A stretch of DNA of 64,000 nucleotides. Origin: Chryseobacterium sp. MYb264 (GTDB lineage: Bacteria > Bacteroidota > Bacteroidia > Flavobacteriales > Weeksellaceae). Positions 17,452 through 26,073 of this stretch are shown here, one piece after another. The stretch spans positions 2,790,001-2,854,000 of the forward strand of contig NZ_CP142422.1 in NCBI RefSeq assembly GCF_035974275.1, in the 5' to 3' direction. The notes beneath the pieces were generated by a model, which was not told the DNA's origin, ran no database searches, and was given only the letters and a program-made list of their open reading frames with translations. How positions within the stretch are numbered: position 1 is the first letter of the stretch; each line of letters begins with the position of its first letter. Both the position numbers and the translations under genes were made by a program.

Positions 17452-18336
17452 ATGAAAATTGTAATCACAGGTTCATTAGGAAATGTAGCGAAACCTCTTG
17501 CTCAACAATTAATTGCAGAAGGTCATGACATCACTATCATCAGCAGCGATGATGCTAAAAAAGTTGAGATTGAAAACTTAGGTGCAAAAGCAGCAATTGG
17601 TTCGATCACCGATGTAAACTTTTTAGTGAACACTTTTCAAGATGCTGATGCTGCATTTTTAATGACTCCTCCGAATATGGGTGGAACGAATATCGTTGAA
17701 AATACCATTAATGCTGGGAAAAATTATGCTGAGGCTATCAAGCAAACCGGAGTTAAAAAAATTGTCATGCTAAGCAGCATCGGTGTCGAATCTCCTGTTG
17801 AAAACGGACCAATTAAAGGGCTTCATTTTATCGAAAAATTCTACAATGAACTGGAAAATATATCTGTCACTTTCTTAAGAGCCGGATATTTTTATATCAA
17901 CTTCTTCAATGATATTCCTTTAGTTAAAAATGCAGGAATTATTGGGGCTAATTTTCCTGCAACCGCAACAGTTCCATTGGTTCATCCAACTGATATTGCC
18001 AAGGCTGCTGCGAAAGAGTTGATTAACAACGCTGAAGGTAAGAATGTGAAATATATTGTGAGTGATGTTCGCCCAGCTTCTGATTTTGCAACAGTTTTTG
18101 GAAGTGCGATTAGTAAACCAGAACTTCCATGGATCGAGTTTAAAGATGAAGATTCTCTGAATGGAATGCTTCAGGCCGGAGTTCCACAGGAAATGGCTGA
18201 ATTGTATACTGAAATGGGAAGAGGAATCAGAACAGGTGTTGTGCAAAAGGATTTTATTGAGCATGGCTCTGTTGTGAATGGAGAGGTGAAATTGGAAGAA
18301 TTTGCAAAGGAATTTGCTGATAAGTTTAATGCTTAA
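17452..18336 (+). CDS. NmrA-type NAD(P)-binding oxidoreductase
   Basis: A 294-aa atypical short-chain dehydrogenase. The N-terminal dinucleotide motif is ITGSLGNVAKPLAQQL (the GxxGxxG variant of NmrA/QorB proteins). The catalytic Tyr-x3-Lys of classical enzymes is absent. The middle has VMLSSIGVESP and the C-terminal half has YIVSDVRPASDFA. It probably senses or reduces a quinone-like or NAD(P) ligand, by analogy with QorB. It is controlled by the divergent HxlR regulator. Confidence 0.82.
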   Translation: MKIVITGSLGNVAKPLAQQLIAEGHDITIISSDDAKKVEIENLGAKAAIGSITDVNFLVNTFQDADAAFLMTPPNMGGTNIVENTINAGKNYAEAIKQTGVKKIVMLSSIGVESPVENGPIKGLHFIEKFYNELENISVTFLRAGYFYINFFNDIPLVKNAGIIGANFPATATVPLVHPTDIAKAAAKELINNAEGKNVKYIVSDVRPASDFATVFGSAISKPELPWIEFKDEDSLNGMLQAGVPQEMAELYTEMGRGIRTGVVQKDFIEHGSVVNGEVKLEEFAKEFADKFNA

Positions 18337-18339
18337 TTT

Positions 18340-18648
18340 CTTTTGTCTTGAAACAAAAGAGACAAAAATTCAAGACTTGGAAATTTTCGTTAAAAAATAA
18401 AAATCAATTCTAAAATTTCCAAACTTGCGCTAGCTCAAAAACAGTTTTTTAATTCAAAATTTCTGTCGCGCTTCGAACAGTGGAAATTTTTTAACGAATT
18501 TATTATTATTTTTCTTAACGCTTCATTTTCCTATGTCATTTTAACCAATTTTCGGCGAGCCTTTGGCTCGCCGAAAATTGATTATCTTTTGATAAATTGA
18601 TAGGGTTAAAACCCTATCCTATTATAAGTCGTCCTTTCAGGACTCCTT
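18340..18648. repeat. Hairpin-rich repetitive intergenic block
   Basis: Three structures are clear. CAATTTTCGGCGAGCC pairs perfectly with GGCTCGCCGAAAATTG (18546-18580, 16-bp stem, TTT loop). GATAGGGTT pairs with AACCCTATC (18600-18619). TTCGTTAAAAAAT near 18388 has an inverted copy (ATTTTTTAACGAA) near 18490. The block looks like nested REP-type elements between convergent genes and may also end transcription of both. Confidence 0.6.
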
Positions 18649-19932
18649 CTATTTCTTCTCTTTCAATATTCCTTTTAAGACCTTGAATTTTCCATCGATC
18701 GGCTGATCAATTTTTAATCCTAAAACATCTGCAACTAAAGGATAAACATTAATATTAGCAAATTCATCAATGACCAGATTACTTTTAAATTCAGGCCCCC
18801 AGGCAAAGAATGTCGCTTTCATTTCTGGAACTTCTTTTGGATTGTATCCGTGTTTTCCCACAGAAGTTTTCTTTCCTTTTTCCAGGAAGATCTTAGGAGC
18901 TTTTGGGATTAATAAAATCTGTCCTATTCGGTTGTATTTATCATCTTCTGTTCCGAAGTGAAGATATTTTGGTAGCTTTTTATCCAGATACACTTCATAA
19001 TCATCCGTTTTATTTGCCTTCAATTCTTTATAAGCAGTTTTTACATCCGCCGGATTTTTAACATACACTCTTAAAAGAGTCTGAGAATTATAAAAATCAA
19101 ATTTTTCTTTATTAAAAAGCATTGCCGGAATCTCCAAAGGAGTTCCGCCATCCACTTTTATCATTCCGTGGTCTGAAACAAAAACAAAATTAACGTTCTT
19201 CAATCCTAAAGCATGTACTTTCTGAACCAATTCACCAATCGCATTGTCAACCAAATGAACCGCTGCTTCAGTTTCTTTTGTATCCGGACCAAAATGATGT
19301 CCGCTTCCATCAACTTCAGGGAAATATAATGAAATAAAATGCGGTCTTTGATCCATCGGTAACTTCAACCAATTCACTACTTTTTCCACTTTTTCAGAGG
19401 GTGTAAATTTTTCGTGATAAGGATAATAATAGGTTGGTCTTTTTCCTCCCGCTTCACTCGCAGAACCAACCCACATTAAAGAGGCTGAAACCATTCCCTG
19501 TTTTTCTGCCAATGCCCAAAGCGGAGTTCCACCGTACCAGCTTCCATCTTCAGCATTCTCCTTATTGCTCATTGCGTAGGTTTCTTTTCTCTTATAATCG
19601 TAGAAAAAATTATCAATCAATCCGTGATGAGAAGGATATAATCCCGTAATTAAAGACCAGTGATTCGGAAAAGTGATGCTCGGATAGCTTGGAATCATTG
19701 CTTTTGCCTGAACGCCTTCGTTGGAAAATTTCAACAAATTTTCAGCATTGTATTTTTTAGCATAATCATAACGGAAACCATCGGTTGAGATCATGATTAC
19801 ATAAGGTTTTGTCTGCGCATCAACGCTGTTGTATCGGTTTCGAATAATAACCTGTGCGGTATCCGCTGTAATTTTCTGAGAAAAAACGGAACAGCAAAAC
19901 AACAATAAGGTAATCTGTATTATTTTATTCAT
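18649..19932 (-). CDS. NPP-type nucleotide pyrophosphatase/phosphodiesterase, copy 1
   Basis: A 427-aa exported enzyme of the alkaline-phosphatase superfamily. Signal peptide MNKIIQITLLLFCCSVFSQ. Metal ligands sit in MISTDGFRYDY, the nucleophilic Thr in PSYPSITFPNH, and further ligands in EVDGSGHHFGPD, VSDHGM and GKHGY. NPP enzymes split phosphodiester or pyrophosphate bonds of nucleotides, here in the periplasm. It follows a paralogue with only a 2-bp gap; the first ~110 codons are almost the same in both, so the pair is a recent tandem duplication or is kept alike by conversion. Confidence 0.88.
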   Translation of the reverse strand: MNKIIQITLLLFCCSVFSQKITADTAQVIIRNRYNSVDAQTKPYVIMISTDGFRYDYAKKYNAENLLKFSNEGVQAKAMIPSYPSITFPNHWSLITGLYPSHHGLIDNFFYDYKRKETYAMSNKENAEDGSWYGGTPLWALAEKQGMVSASLMWVGSASEAGGKRPTYYYPYHEKFTPSEKVEKVVNWLKLPMDQRPHFISLYFPEVDGSGHHFGPDTKETEAAVHLVDNAIGELVQKVHALGLKNVNFVFVSDHGMIKVDGGTPLEIPAMLFNKEKFDFYNSQTLLRVYVKNPADVKTAYKELKANKTDDYEVYLDKKLPKYLHFGTEDDKYNRIGQILLIPKAPKIFLEKGKKTSVGKHGYNPKEVPEMKATFFAWGPEFKSNLVIDEFANINVYPLVADVLGLKIDQPIDGKFKVLKGILKEKK

Positions 19933-19934
19933 AA

Positions 19935-21209
19935 CTATTTCAAAATCTTTACTAATCTTTGTAAGTCCCCATCTACAGGAGAAATCATTTTTAAATTTAA
20001 TATTTTTGCAACAAGAGGGTAAATATCCACATTAGGAAATTCATCAATAACAAGTTCTTTTTTAAACTTCGGACCCCAGGCAAAAAAGGTAGATTTCATA
20101 TCCTGAACAATTGCCGGATCATAGCCATGATTTCCGGAAGGTGATTTTTCATCCTTATCTAAAAAAGTCTTCCCGGGATCCGGAACCAGTAAAATATGAC
20201 CAATCCTGTTATAATGATCATCTTTTGTACTAAAATGAAGATAGGTTGGAAACTTTTTAGTCAGATAAACTTGATAATTCACATTTTTTTCAGCTTTCAG
20301 TTCCCTATAAATAGTTTTCACTTTTTTTGGGTCTTTTACATGCACCCGCAGCAATGTTTGAGAATTATAGTAATCAACATCTCCTTTATTAAGGAGAATT
20401 TCAGGTATATCAATACGGTTGTCATTACCAATTTTTGTCATACCATGATCTGAAACAAAAATAAAATTTACGTCTTTTAAACCCAGATCATTCACTCTTT
20501 TGACCAATTCCCCTATTGCCTGATCTATCACATGTACAGCATTTTCTGTTTGAGGAGCATCAGGTCCGAAGTGATGCCCATTATAATCGACTTCCGGAAA
20601 ATAAAGTGAAATAAAATGAGGTCTTTTCTCTTCCGGAATACTAAGCCAGCTAATCACCTTATCTATTTTCTGCAATGGTGAAAATTCTTTATGGTAATGA
20701 TAATAATAGGTAGGTCTGGTATCTGAAGCATCACTCGCGGAACCGACCCACTGCAACGAAGCACTTATTACATTTTGCTTTTCGGCCAGACTCCACAACG
20801 GAATACCTCCGTACCAGCTTCCATCCTCAACATTTTTGCTGTTAGTCATTGCATATCTTTCTTTTCTTTTGTAATCATAAAAAGAATTATCAATCAGTCC
20901 GTGATGTGAAGGATATAATCCGGTAATTAAAGACCAATGATTCGGAAAAGTGATGCTTGGATAGCTCGGAATCATTGCTTTTGCCTGAACCCCTTCGTTA
21001 GAAAATTTCAATAAATTTTCAGCATTGTATTTTTTAGCATAATCATAACGGAAACCATCGGTGGAAATCATGATTACATAAGGTTTTGTCTGTGCTTCAA
21101 CACTGTTATACCTGTTAGGAATAACGACCTGTGCGGTATCCACCGTTTCTTTCTGAGCAAAAACTGCCAATGAAAAAATCAACAGTAAAAATTGTACCCC
21201 TCGCTTCAT
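19935..21209 (-). CDS. NPP-type nucleotide pyrophosphatase/phosphodiesterase, copy 2
   Basis: A 424-aa paralogue of the downstream copy with the same plan: signal peptide (MKRGVQFLLLIFSLAVFAQ), STDGFRYDY, nucleophile Thr in PSITFPNH, EVDYNGHHFGPD, SDHGM, GNHGYDP. Differences concentrate in the second half (for example DYNGHH for DGSGHH), which could shift substrate preference. It is the first gene of the two-gene unit and probably shares its promoter. Periplasmic location and phosphodiesterase activity follow from the family. Confidence 0.88.
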   Translation of the reverse strand: MKRGVQFLLLIFSLAVFAQKETVDTAQVVIPNRYNSVEAQTKPYVIMISTDGFRYDYAKKYNAENLLKFSNEGVQAKAMIPSYPSITFPNHWSLITGLYPSHHGLIDNSFYDYKRKERYAMTNSKNVEDGSWYGGIPLWSLAEKQNVISASLQWVGSASDASDTRPTYYYHYHKEFSPLQKIDKVISWLSIPEEKRPHFISLYFPEVDYNGHHFGPDAPQTENAVHVIDQAIGELVKRVNDLGLKDVNFIFVSDHGMTKIGNDNRIDIPEILLNKGDVDYYNSQTLLRVHVKDPKKVKTIYRELKAEKNVNYQVYLTKKFPTYLHFSTKDDHYNRIGHILLVPDPGKTFLDKDEKSPSGNHGYDPAIVQDMKSTFFAWGPKFKKELVIDEFPNVDIYPLVAKILNLKMISPVDGDLQRLVKILK

Positions 21210-21336
21210 TATAAAAATTTGTACAAAGTTAGTTTCTGTATTCCTGACTGAAAAGTTTTATAGATTAAAATAAATTTAAATATAATAGAATCTGAAAAAT
21301 GTTCATCAATTTGAATTAATGAACACTCATCTTTGC

Positions 21337-21843
21337 TTAAATATTAAATGAATTCTTTTGTAATTTATTAATTTTCATTTGTTTGATAATCTGATAAACC
21401 GAACCCATCATAAAAAGTATAAAAATCACAAGCAAAGTCTTACCGATTAACGGATCATTGATATCTTTAGCCAAAGGATGCCCAACCGGAACTCTTGTAA
21501 GAGTTTCATTGACAGTGGGAAGCATTGATAGCAGAAAACTGAACGACATGAGAAAATTCTCAAAATAACGAGCTCTATTATTACCTTTTTTTTGGGTGTG
21601 AAGATAAAATGCAGCGGTTACAAGAATCAAAATAATTAAAGATAATACATGTCCTGCATTAAAACCTCCGTGCTTAGAAATTCCTAATGCGGTAAGCGAG
21701 GTGATGATTGTAAAATAAAAATAGATCTTACCCGTACTATTTTTCAAATTAATTTTACCGAATCTTACTAATGAAATTAAAGCTGAAACAATGGCAATAA
21801 CGCCAATAATCGTGTGGAAAATTCCTAAATTTGATAGTCCCAT
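21337..21843 (-). CDS. Four-helix membrane protein (168 aa)
   Basis: Starting at the ATG at 21843 (MGLSNLGIFHTIIG); an ATG 18 codons earlier adds only a charged extension. Four hydrophobic segments are visible, with GISKHGGFNAGHVLS between the second and third. The last ~20 residues are basic. I do not recognise a named family with certainty. It lies 103 bp downstream of an AraC-type regulator on the same strand, which may control it. Inner-membrane location is inferred. Confidence 0.6.
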   Translation of the reverse strand: MGLSNLGIFHTIIGVIAIVSALISLVRFGKINLKNSTGKIYFYFTIITSLTALGISKHGGFNAGHVLSLIILILVTAAFYLHTQKKGNNRARYFENFLMSFSFLLSMLPTVNETLTRVPVGHPLAKDINDPLIGKTLLVIFILFMMGSVYQIIKQMKINKLQKNSFNI

Positions 21844-21945
21844 TTTAGTATTTTTTTGAATTTGTTTTCTTTTAAAATTGTATGTCTTAATTAACATTAC
21901 AAAATTGCATCAGATTCAAAAAAAGTACTTTGCGAATTGGCTCAA

Positions 21946-22800
21946 TTATTTATCATTTTGGTTCAACCGATATTTTGTGGGCGGAACATTATATTTTTCG
22001 GTAAAACTTCTGGTAAAATTGGCAAGATCATTGAAACCGCAATCGAAGGCAATTTCAGAAATGCGTTCATCAGAAACTAAAAGTAATTCGGCCGCTTTCT
22101 CCAGCTTCTTTGTTTTAATATAATTGGCTGGTGTGTCCTTGTACAGCTTTGTAAATTCTCGTTTAAAAGATGAAACACTTAAATTATTGTGTTGTGCCAA
22201 TTCTTCAATCGTTAATTGCGAAAATAAATGTGCTTCAATTATTTGCTTGAAAGTATAAGCCGCCGGTGAAAAAAGTTGCGACAGTATGATCTGTATTGCT
22301 TCCACATTACGTGTTTGTGAAAGAAGAAGTATGATTTCTTTTAATTTTAAAACTAAAATATCTTCGTTTACCAAAGACGGGTTTTCAAAATAAAATAATA
22401 ATCCTTCAATATATTTTTGAATCAAAAAATCATTGTTAATCTTTTCAATTGACTTATTTGATACAATATTTTTTTGTGATTTGATTATTAAAGGTAGTTC
22501 TTTATCATAAATTTTCTTCAGAATATCGGGATGAAAATTAATAATAAGAATCTCGTTTTTGTTTTCTACATTTTCATTACTTATCTGTTTGTCAGATTTT
22601 ATACAATTTTGAAATAATGAATGCTTCCCCGGAAGATTTACCTTTTCATCATCAAACTTGTACTGCATTTCGCCTTCCAGCATATATAAAAAACAGGCAT
22701 TATCTGTGATAGGAAAATCAAATATAAAAGGTGATTTTAAAACCAGTTTATGCAATAAAGGTTTCCCAAATAAGTCATATTGTTGATGGTCTATTATCAT
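21946..22800 (-). CDS. AraC-family transcriptional regulator
   Basis: A 284-aa regulator with an N-terminal ExsA-like cupin region (CFLYMLEGEMQYKF) and a C-terminal pair of helix-turn-helix units (ELAQHNNLSVSSFKREF and ISEIAFDCGFNDLANFTRSF). The DNA-binding half is strongly typical of the family; the sensor half is divergent. It lies upstream of the small membrane protein gene. The ligand is unknown. Confidence 0.85.
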   Translation of the reverse strand: MIIDHQQYDLFGKPLLHKLVLKSPFIFDFPITDNACFLYMLEGEMQYKFDDEKVNLPGKHSLFQNCIKSDKQISNENVENKNEILIINFHPDILKKIYDKELPLIIKSQKNIVSNKSIEKINNDFLIQKYIEGLLFYFENPSLVNEDILVLKLKEIILLLSQTRNVEAIQIILSQLFSPAAYTFKQIIEAHLFSQLTIEELAQHNNLSVSSFKREFTKLYKDTPANYIKTKKLEKAAELLLVSDERISEIAFDCGFNDLANFTRSFTEKYNVPPTKYRLNQNDK

Positions 22801-22881
22801 AATCCTCTAATTTTATAAAAGAACAGATTTTATATTACAAATGTGGATAAATTTATCAAAATACTTTTAAACAAAGAAAAA

Positions 22882-22909
22882 ATCCTGAAAGCCTTACAAC
22901 TTTCAGGAT
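22882..22909 (-). terminator. Terminator of the DUF5777-to-T9SS operon
   Basis: A perfect 10-bp stem ATCCTGAAAG / CTTTCAGGAT with an 8-base loop. Reading leftward it is followed by TTTTTT. Confidence 0.85.
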
Positions 22910-22934
22910 GATAATAATCAAGATTTTAATTCAA

Positions 22935-23678
22935 TTATTCTTTAATCAATTGTTGATAAGAAGTTGTTCCGTCTTTCAAAGTGATCTCAAAGTAATAGTT
23001 TCCGGATTTTAAATCATTAATATTGATGTTTTCTCCGTCTACGATTACGGTTTTCACTTTTCTTCCCGTAGCTTCATAAATATCAATCGATTTAATTTTA
23101 TCGGCATTTTTAAAACTCACCGTCTCTTTTGCCGGATTTGGATAAAGCATTACTTTTTTATTCGCTAAATCCGTTTCGCTTGTACCCAAAGTTGCTCCCA
23201 TCGTTAAGGTTGTATATCCTCTGTTTCCGCCATGATAGCCTAAACTTTGGCTTCCTGCAGTTCTTGCAAAGAAAATATTAATAGATCCTGCCGAATTCGA
23301 AATAGGAAAATCGCCACTTCCGCCATTAAGAGATCTTGTTGCAACAACCGTTCTTGTGCTTCCCGAAACTGTATTCGATGTTTGGGTCCAATCTTGGGTT
23401 GTATCCGCGGTTGGCGTTGTCATTCCTACAAAGGTATAATCTCTGTTAGCCGATGAATTATAAATAAAACCATCCGAACCGGAAGCCATTCCCACGTTTC
23501 CAAAACCAATTCCCATCATAGAGTTGCTGTCGCCGATCAGCGTAATGGTTACTGTTGTTGCATTGGTGTCCAGCTTTACGGACATCCCAGTCGAGCCAAG
23601 GCTCACTGTTCCTGATGAAAATTGAGCTCCCACAGCATTTGCCAGAGCTAAACTTACTACTAATAAAACTTTTTTCAT
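22935..23678 (-). CDS. DOMON-like exported protein with T9SS sorting tail
   Basis: A 247-aa protein. Signal peptide (MKKVLLVVSLALANAVGAQ), then a ~140-residue beta-rich domain with the DOMON-style layout (MMGIGFGN, GSDGFIYN, then LGYHGGNRGYTTLTMG). The C-terminal ~75 residues are a type A T9SS sorting domain (MLYPNPAKETVSF, IDIYEATGRKV, LKSGNYYFEITLKDG). It is thus secreted to the cell surface by the type IX system. DOMON domains often bind haem or sugars; with a cytochrome c in the same operon, haem or electron handling is a reasonable inference. Confidence 0.75.
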   Translation of the reverse strand: MKKVLLVVSLALANAVGAQFSSGTVSLGSTGMSVKLDTNATTVTITLIGDSNSMMGIGFGNVGMASGSDGFIYNSSANRDYTFVGMTTPTADTTQDWTQTSNTVSGSTRTVVATRSLNGGSGDFPISNSAGSINIFFARTAGSQSLGYHGGNRGYTTLTMGATLGTSETDLANKKVMLYPNPAKETVSFKNADKIKSIDIYEATGRKVKTVIVDGENININDLKSGNYYFEITLKDGTTSYQQLIKE

Positions 23679-23680
23679 AT

Positions 23681-24208
23681 TTAATTCTTTAAAAGATTGA
23701 TGATTTCTTTATTGTTAGTTTGAAGCGCATATTCAAAAGGAGTCATTCCCTGCGCATCTTTGATCGATTTATCTGCTTTATATTGAAGCAGTAATTCTAT
23801 GAGTTCTTTGTTTCCAAATTTTACAGCCCAAAATAAAGGGGTAAATCCTGTAGCATCCGCGATATTTGGGTTCGCATTTTTAGATAAAATATACGTTACC
23901 AAATCTTTATTATACTTTATAGAAAGCCCAGCCAATGCCGTTCCTTCCTGGCTTTTATAATTGATGTCTTTCACATGATCTATCAAAAATTTAGCGACTT
24001 CCACATTGCCTCTGTAACATGCTAAAATAAGCGGCGAAAAGCCATTTTCATTGGTTTGATTGATGATATCCGGGTTCTGCTTCATCTGTTCTTTTACCTC
24101 ATCTACTGTTCCGTTTCGGGCAATATCGAAAATTGATTTTGCTTTTTCCTGCGCAGAAATAAAGGTAAAACTAAGGACGAAACTTAATAAAAAGATTACC
24201 CTTTTCAT
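23681..24208 (-). CDS. Exported ankyrin-repeat protein
   Basis: A 175-aa protein with a signal peptide (MKRVIFLLSFVLSFTFISAQ) and four ankyrin repeats (NGFSPLILACYRGNVEVAKFL, split as NGFSPLILACY and RGNVEVAKFL; EGTALAGLSIKYN; TGFTPLFWAVKFGNKELIELL; QGMTPFEYAL). Periplasmic ankyrin proteins accompany catalases and cytochromes in several bacteria and probably act as scaffolds. Its start overlaps the YceI gene stop by 4 bp (ATGA), showing translational coupling. Confidence 0.85.
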   Translation of the reverse strand: MKRVIFLLSFVLSFTFISAQEKAKSIFDIARNGTVDEVKEQMKQNPDIINQTNENGFSPLILACYRGNVEVAKFLIDHVKDINYKSQEGTALAGLSIKYNKDLVTYILSKNANPNIADATGFTPLFWAVKFGNKELIELLLQYKADKSIKDAQGMTPFEYALQTNNKEIINLLKN

Positions 24209-24750
24209 GGTTTTGCCATTACATAATTATACTCTACTTTCACAGTTTCAGCTACTTTTTTCATCACCATTTTAGGAATGGTCACTTTATAATCTGCTGC
24301 TTTCGCCATGAAACTTCCCTGAACATAAATTTTTCCGTCTTTTGAATAAATCGTTGCATTGGAAGTCACCGGATTTTCAACGCCGTGAAAATTTAATTTT
24401 CCCTGAATTGTATATTTCTGTGGATTTGCCGTTAATTTAGATTTATCAAAATTGGCAATCTTTCCCGTGAACGTCGATTTCGGATATTTTGCTGTTTCTG
24501 CATAATTTTCGTTGAAATGCTCTTCCATTAATTTCGTTTTAAAATGGAAATTTTTCACCGCAGAAATCGAAGCGATATCACCGGTATCTGCATTCATAAT
24601 GACAACATTGTTATCATCCTGAGCAAAAATATCTTCAAATAAAGGAACCGATGCTTCAAAGGTTACTTTTCCGGTTTTCGAGCTGTATTTTTGAGCCAAA
24701 GCAAGGTTTGACAATACTAACGATACAATAACTAGTGCTAATTTTTTCAT
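24205..24750 (-). CDS. YceI-family periplasmic lipid-binding protein
   Basis: A 181-aa lipocalin-like barrel with signal peptide (MKKLALVIVSLVLSNLALAQ). Typical YceI words include KVTFEASVPLF, HFNENYAETAKYPKSTF and KLNFHGVENPV. The family binds polyisoprenoids and is often found beside cytochromes. It sits in the middle of a five-gene operon, 12 bp after the cytochrome gene and overlapping the ankyrin gene. A role in carrying a quinone-like lipid for the neighbouring redox proteins is an inference. Confidence 0.88.
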   Translation of the reverse strand: MKKLALVIVSLVLSNLALAQKYSSKTGKVTFEASVPLFEDIFAQDDNNVVIMNADTGDIASISAVKNFHFKTKLMEEHFNENYAETAKYPKSTFTGKIANFDKSKLTANPQKYTIQGKLNFHGVENPVTSNATIYSKDGKIYVQGSFMAKAADYKVTIPKMVMKKVAETVKVEYNYVMAKP

Positions 24751-24762
24751 ATTAATTAAATT

Positions 24763-25104
24763 TTAGTTTTCCAAAAGCCCATCTGCTTTCCATGTAACAA
24801 TGACGTTGATCTGGCTGCCGGATAAAGATCCGCCCTGAGGCATTTTCAGAGGATCTCCGTTTTGTTTTTGAATTCTTTCGATAATCGCATCGATATTGGT
24901 TTTTACATCGTTGTAAGTTGTTAATGGTTTAAAACTTCCTGCCCCGTGACAACCGATACAATTGTTATCAATAATGGTCTTTACTGCAGTATTATATTTT
25001 ACCACTTCCGTGATTGGTGTGTTATCTGAAATTTCTTCGTAGGTTCTGCTTTCACAAGAAATAAGGAAAACAAAACCTGATAATATGTAGAATAAATTTT
25101 TCAT
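24763..25104 (-). CDS. Cytochrome c-type lipoprotein
   Basis: A 113-aa protein. Signal sequence with lipobox (FVFLISC), so lipid-anchored at the envelope. One haem attachment motif CIGCH (about residues 50-54) with PLKMPQGG downstream supplying the likely Met ligand. Small single-haem cytochromes of this layout pass electrons in the periplasm. It lies 2 bp from the DUF5777 gene and 12 bp from YceI, in one operon. Confidence 0.85.
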   Translation of the reverse strand: MKNLFYILSGFVFLISCESRTYEEISDNTPITEVVKYNTAVKTIIDNNCIGCHGAGSFKPLTTYNDVKTNIDAIIERIQKQNGDPLKMPQGGSLSGSQINVIVTWKADGLLEN

Positions 25105-25106
25105 TT

Positions 25107-25946
25107 TTAAAAAACTCTATAAAGATTAAACCCAAAGAAAATCTGTCCTTTTCCCCATTTTCCGGTGGCATTCGTAAGATATCCTATATCCGAATTCAGC
25201 TGAGAATTGGTGAATAAAAGCTGGAAAACGTGACCTCCCGTTTCAATATCCAAGCCCAAAGACAAAGGATTTTGATAGAAACTACGGTTATTGAAATTCA
25301 CGAAATATTCCGCGTTGATGGAAACTCTTTTAGAGATTTTGTAACGACCTCCCAACCCTGTAAGAAACTGATTTTTGTCTTCAACAGTTGGTTCGTAAAG
25401 ATTTTTGTGAACATAAGACGGCGTTAACTGCAAAGAAAAATTCTCGCTAAATCTTCTCGATATCAAAGCCTGTGTAAGGTAAGAAAGTCTGTCGCCAAAC
25501 TTCAGATGAGGATAATTGTCTTTATCCAGATCCGTATTTACAGCCATTACGTTGTAGCCTACGATGTCAACCGGGAAATTATCGCTTTGCTTTACCAGTT
25601 TGTACTTTGCGCCACCCTCAAAAGTTTTCATATTGGTTTCTCTTGAAAGACTTAACGAAAGTCCGTCGGTAACACCATAGATCACGCCCAGTTTTGTGGA
25701 AGCATCATCTAATCCAAAGAAATCTTTGAACCCTTTGCTTACATCTCCAAAACGGTGGGCAACGACGATGTACCATTCGTTTTTTGCAGCTAATTTTGTG
25801 GATTGTCCCGTGACAATCTGCAGCGCCTTAAAGGCAGGCTGTTGAATTTCGGTTGTTTTAATAGTGTCGATATCCTTCAACAAATCTTCCTGAGAATAAG
25901 CAAGAATTGAAGCGAACATCGACAAAAAGAAGAAAGTTTTTGTCAT
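25107..25946 (-). CDS. DUF5777-type outer-membrane beta-barrel protein
   Basis: A 279-aa protein with signal peptide (MTKTFFFLSMFASILAYSQ). The words VVAHRFGDVSKGFKDFFGLD and TGGHVFQLLFTNSQ are typical of DUF5777 proteins, and it ends NLYRVF, an outer-membrane barrel C-terminus. DUF5777 genes are found with cytochrome c and YceI genes, as here. It is the first gene of the five-gene operon and follows a Crp/Fnr-type operator. Function is unknown; a role in envelope redox metabolism is inferred from the partners. Confidence 0.82.
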   Translation of the reverse strand: MTKTFFFLSMFASILAYSQEDLLKDIDTIKTTEIQQPAFKALQIVTGQSTKLAAKNEWYIVVAHRFGDVSKGFKDFFGLDDASTKLGVIYGVTDGLSLSLSRETNMKTFEGGAKYKLVKQSDNFPVDIVGYNVMAVNTDLDKDNYPHLKFGDRLSYLTQALISRRFSENFSLQLTPSYVHKNLYEPTVEDKNQFLTGLGGRYKISKRVSINAEYFVNFNNRSFYQNPLSLGLDIETGGHVFQLLFTNSQLNSDIGYLTNATGKWGKGQIFFGFNLYRVF

Positions 25947-25975
25947 ACAAATTTTTACTTAAATTATTCGTATGA

Positions 25976-26021
25976 CAAACTTATTACGTTATAAATTCAA
26001 AAGTGTGTGATAAAAGTCACC
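25976..26021 (-). promoter_or_regulatory. Promoter with Crp/Fnr-type operator
   Basis: Leftward TAAGTTTG (25983-25976) is a good -7 box, with TTTTG 14 bp upstream (short spacing). GTGA-N6-TCAC (26007-26020, within TGTGATAAAAGTCACC) is a textbook Crp/Fnr half-site pair. Its centre is about 43 bp before the expected start of transcription, the usual position for an activator. Confidence 0.65.
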
Positions 26022-26073
26022 GATGAAATTGTTTTTATCAATCATAATATTAAATTAATTAAAACAATATAAA

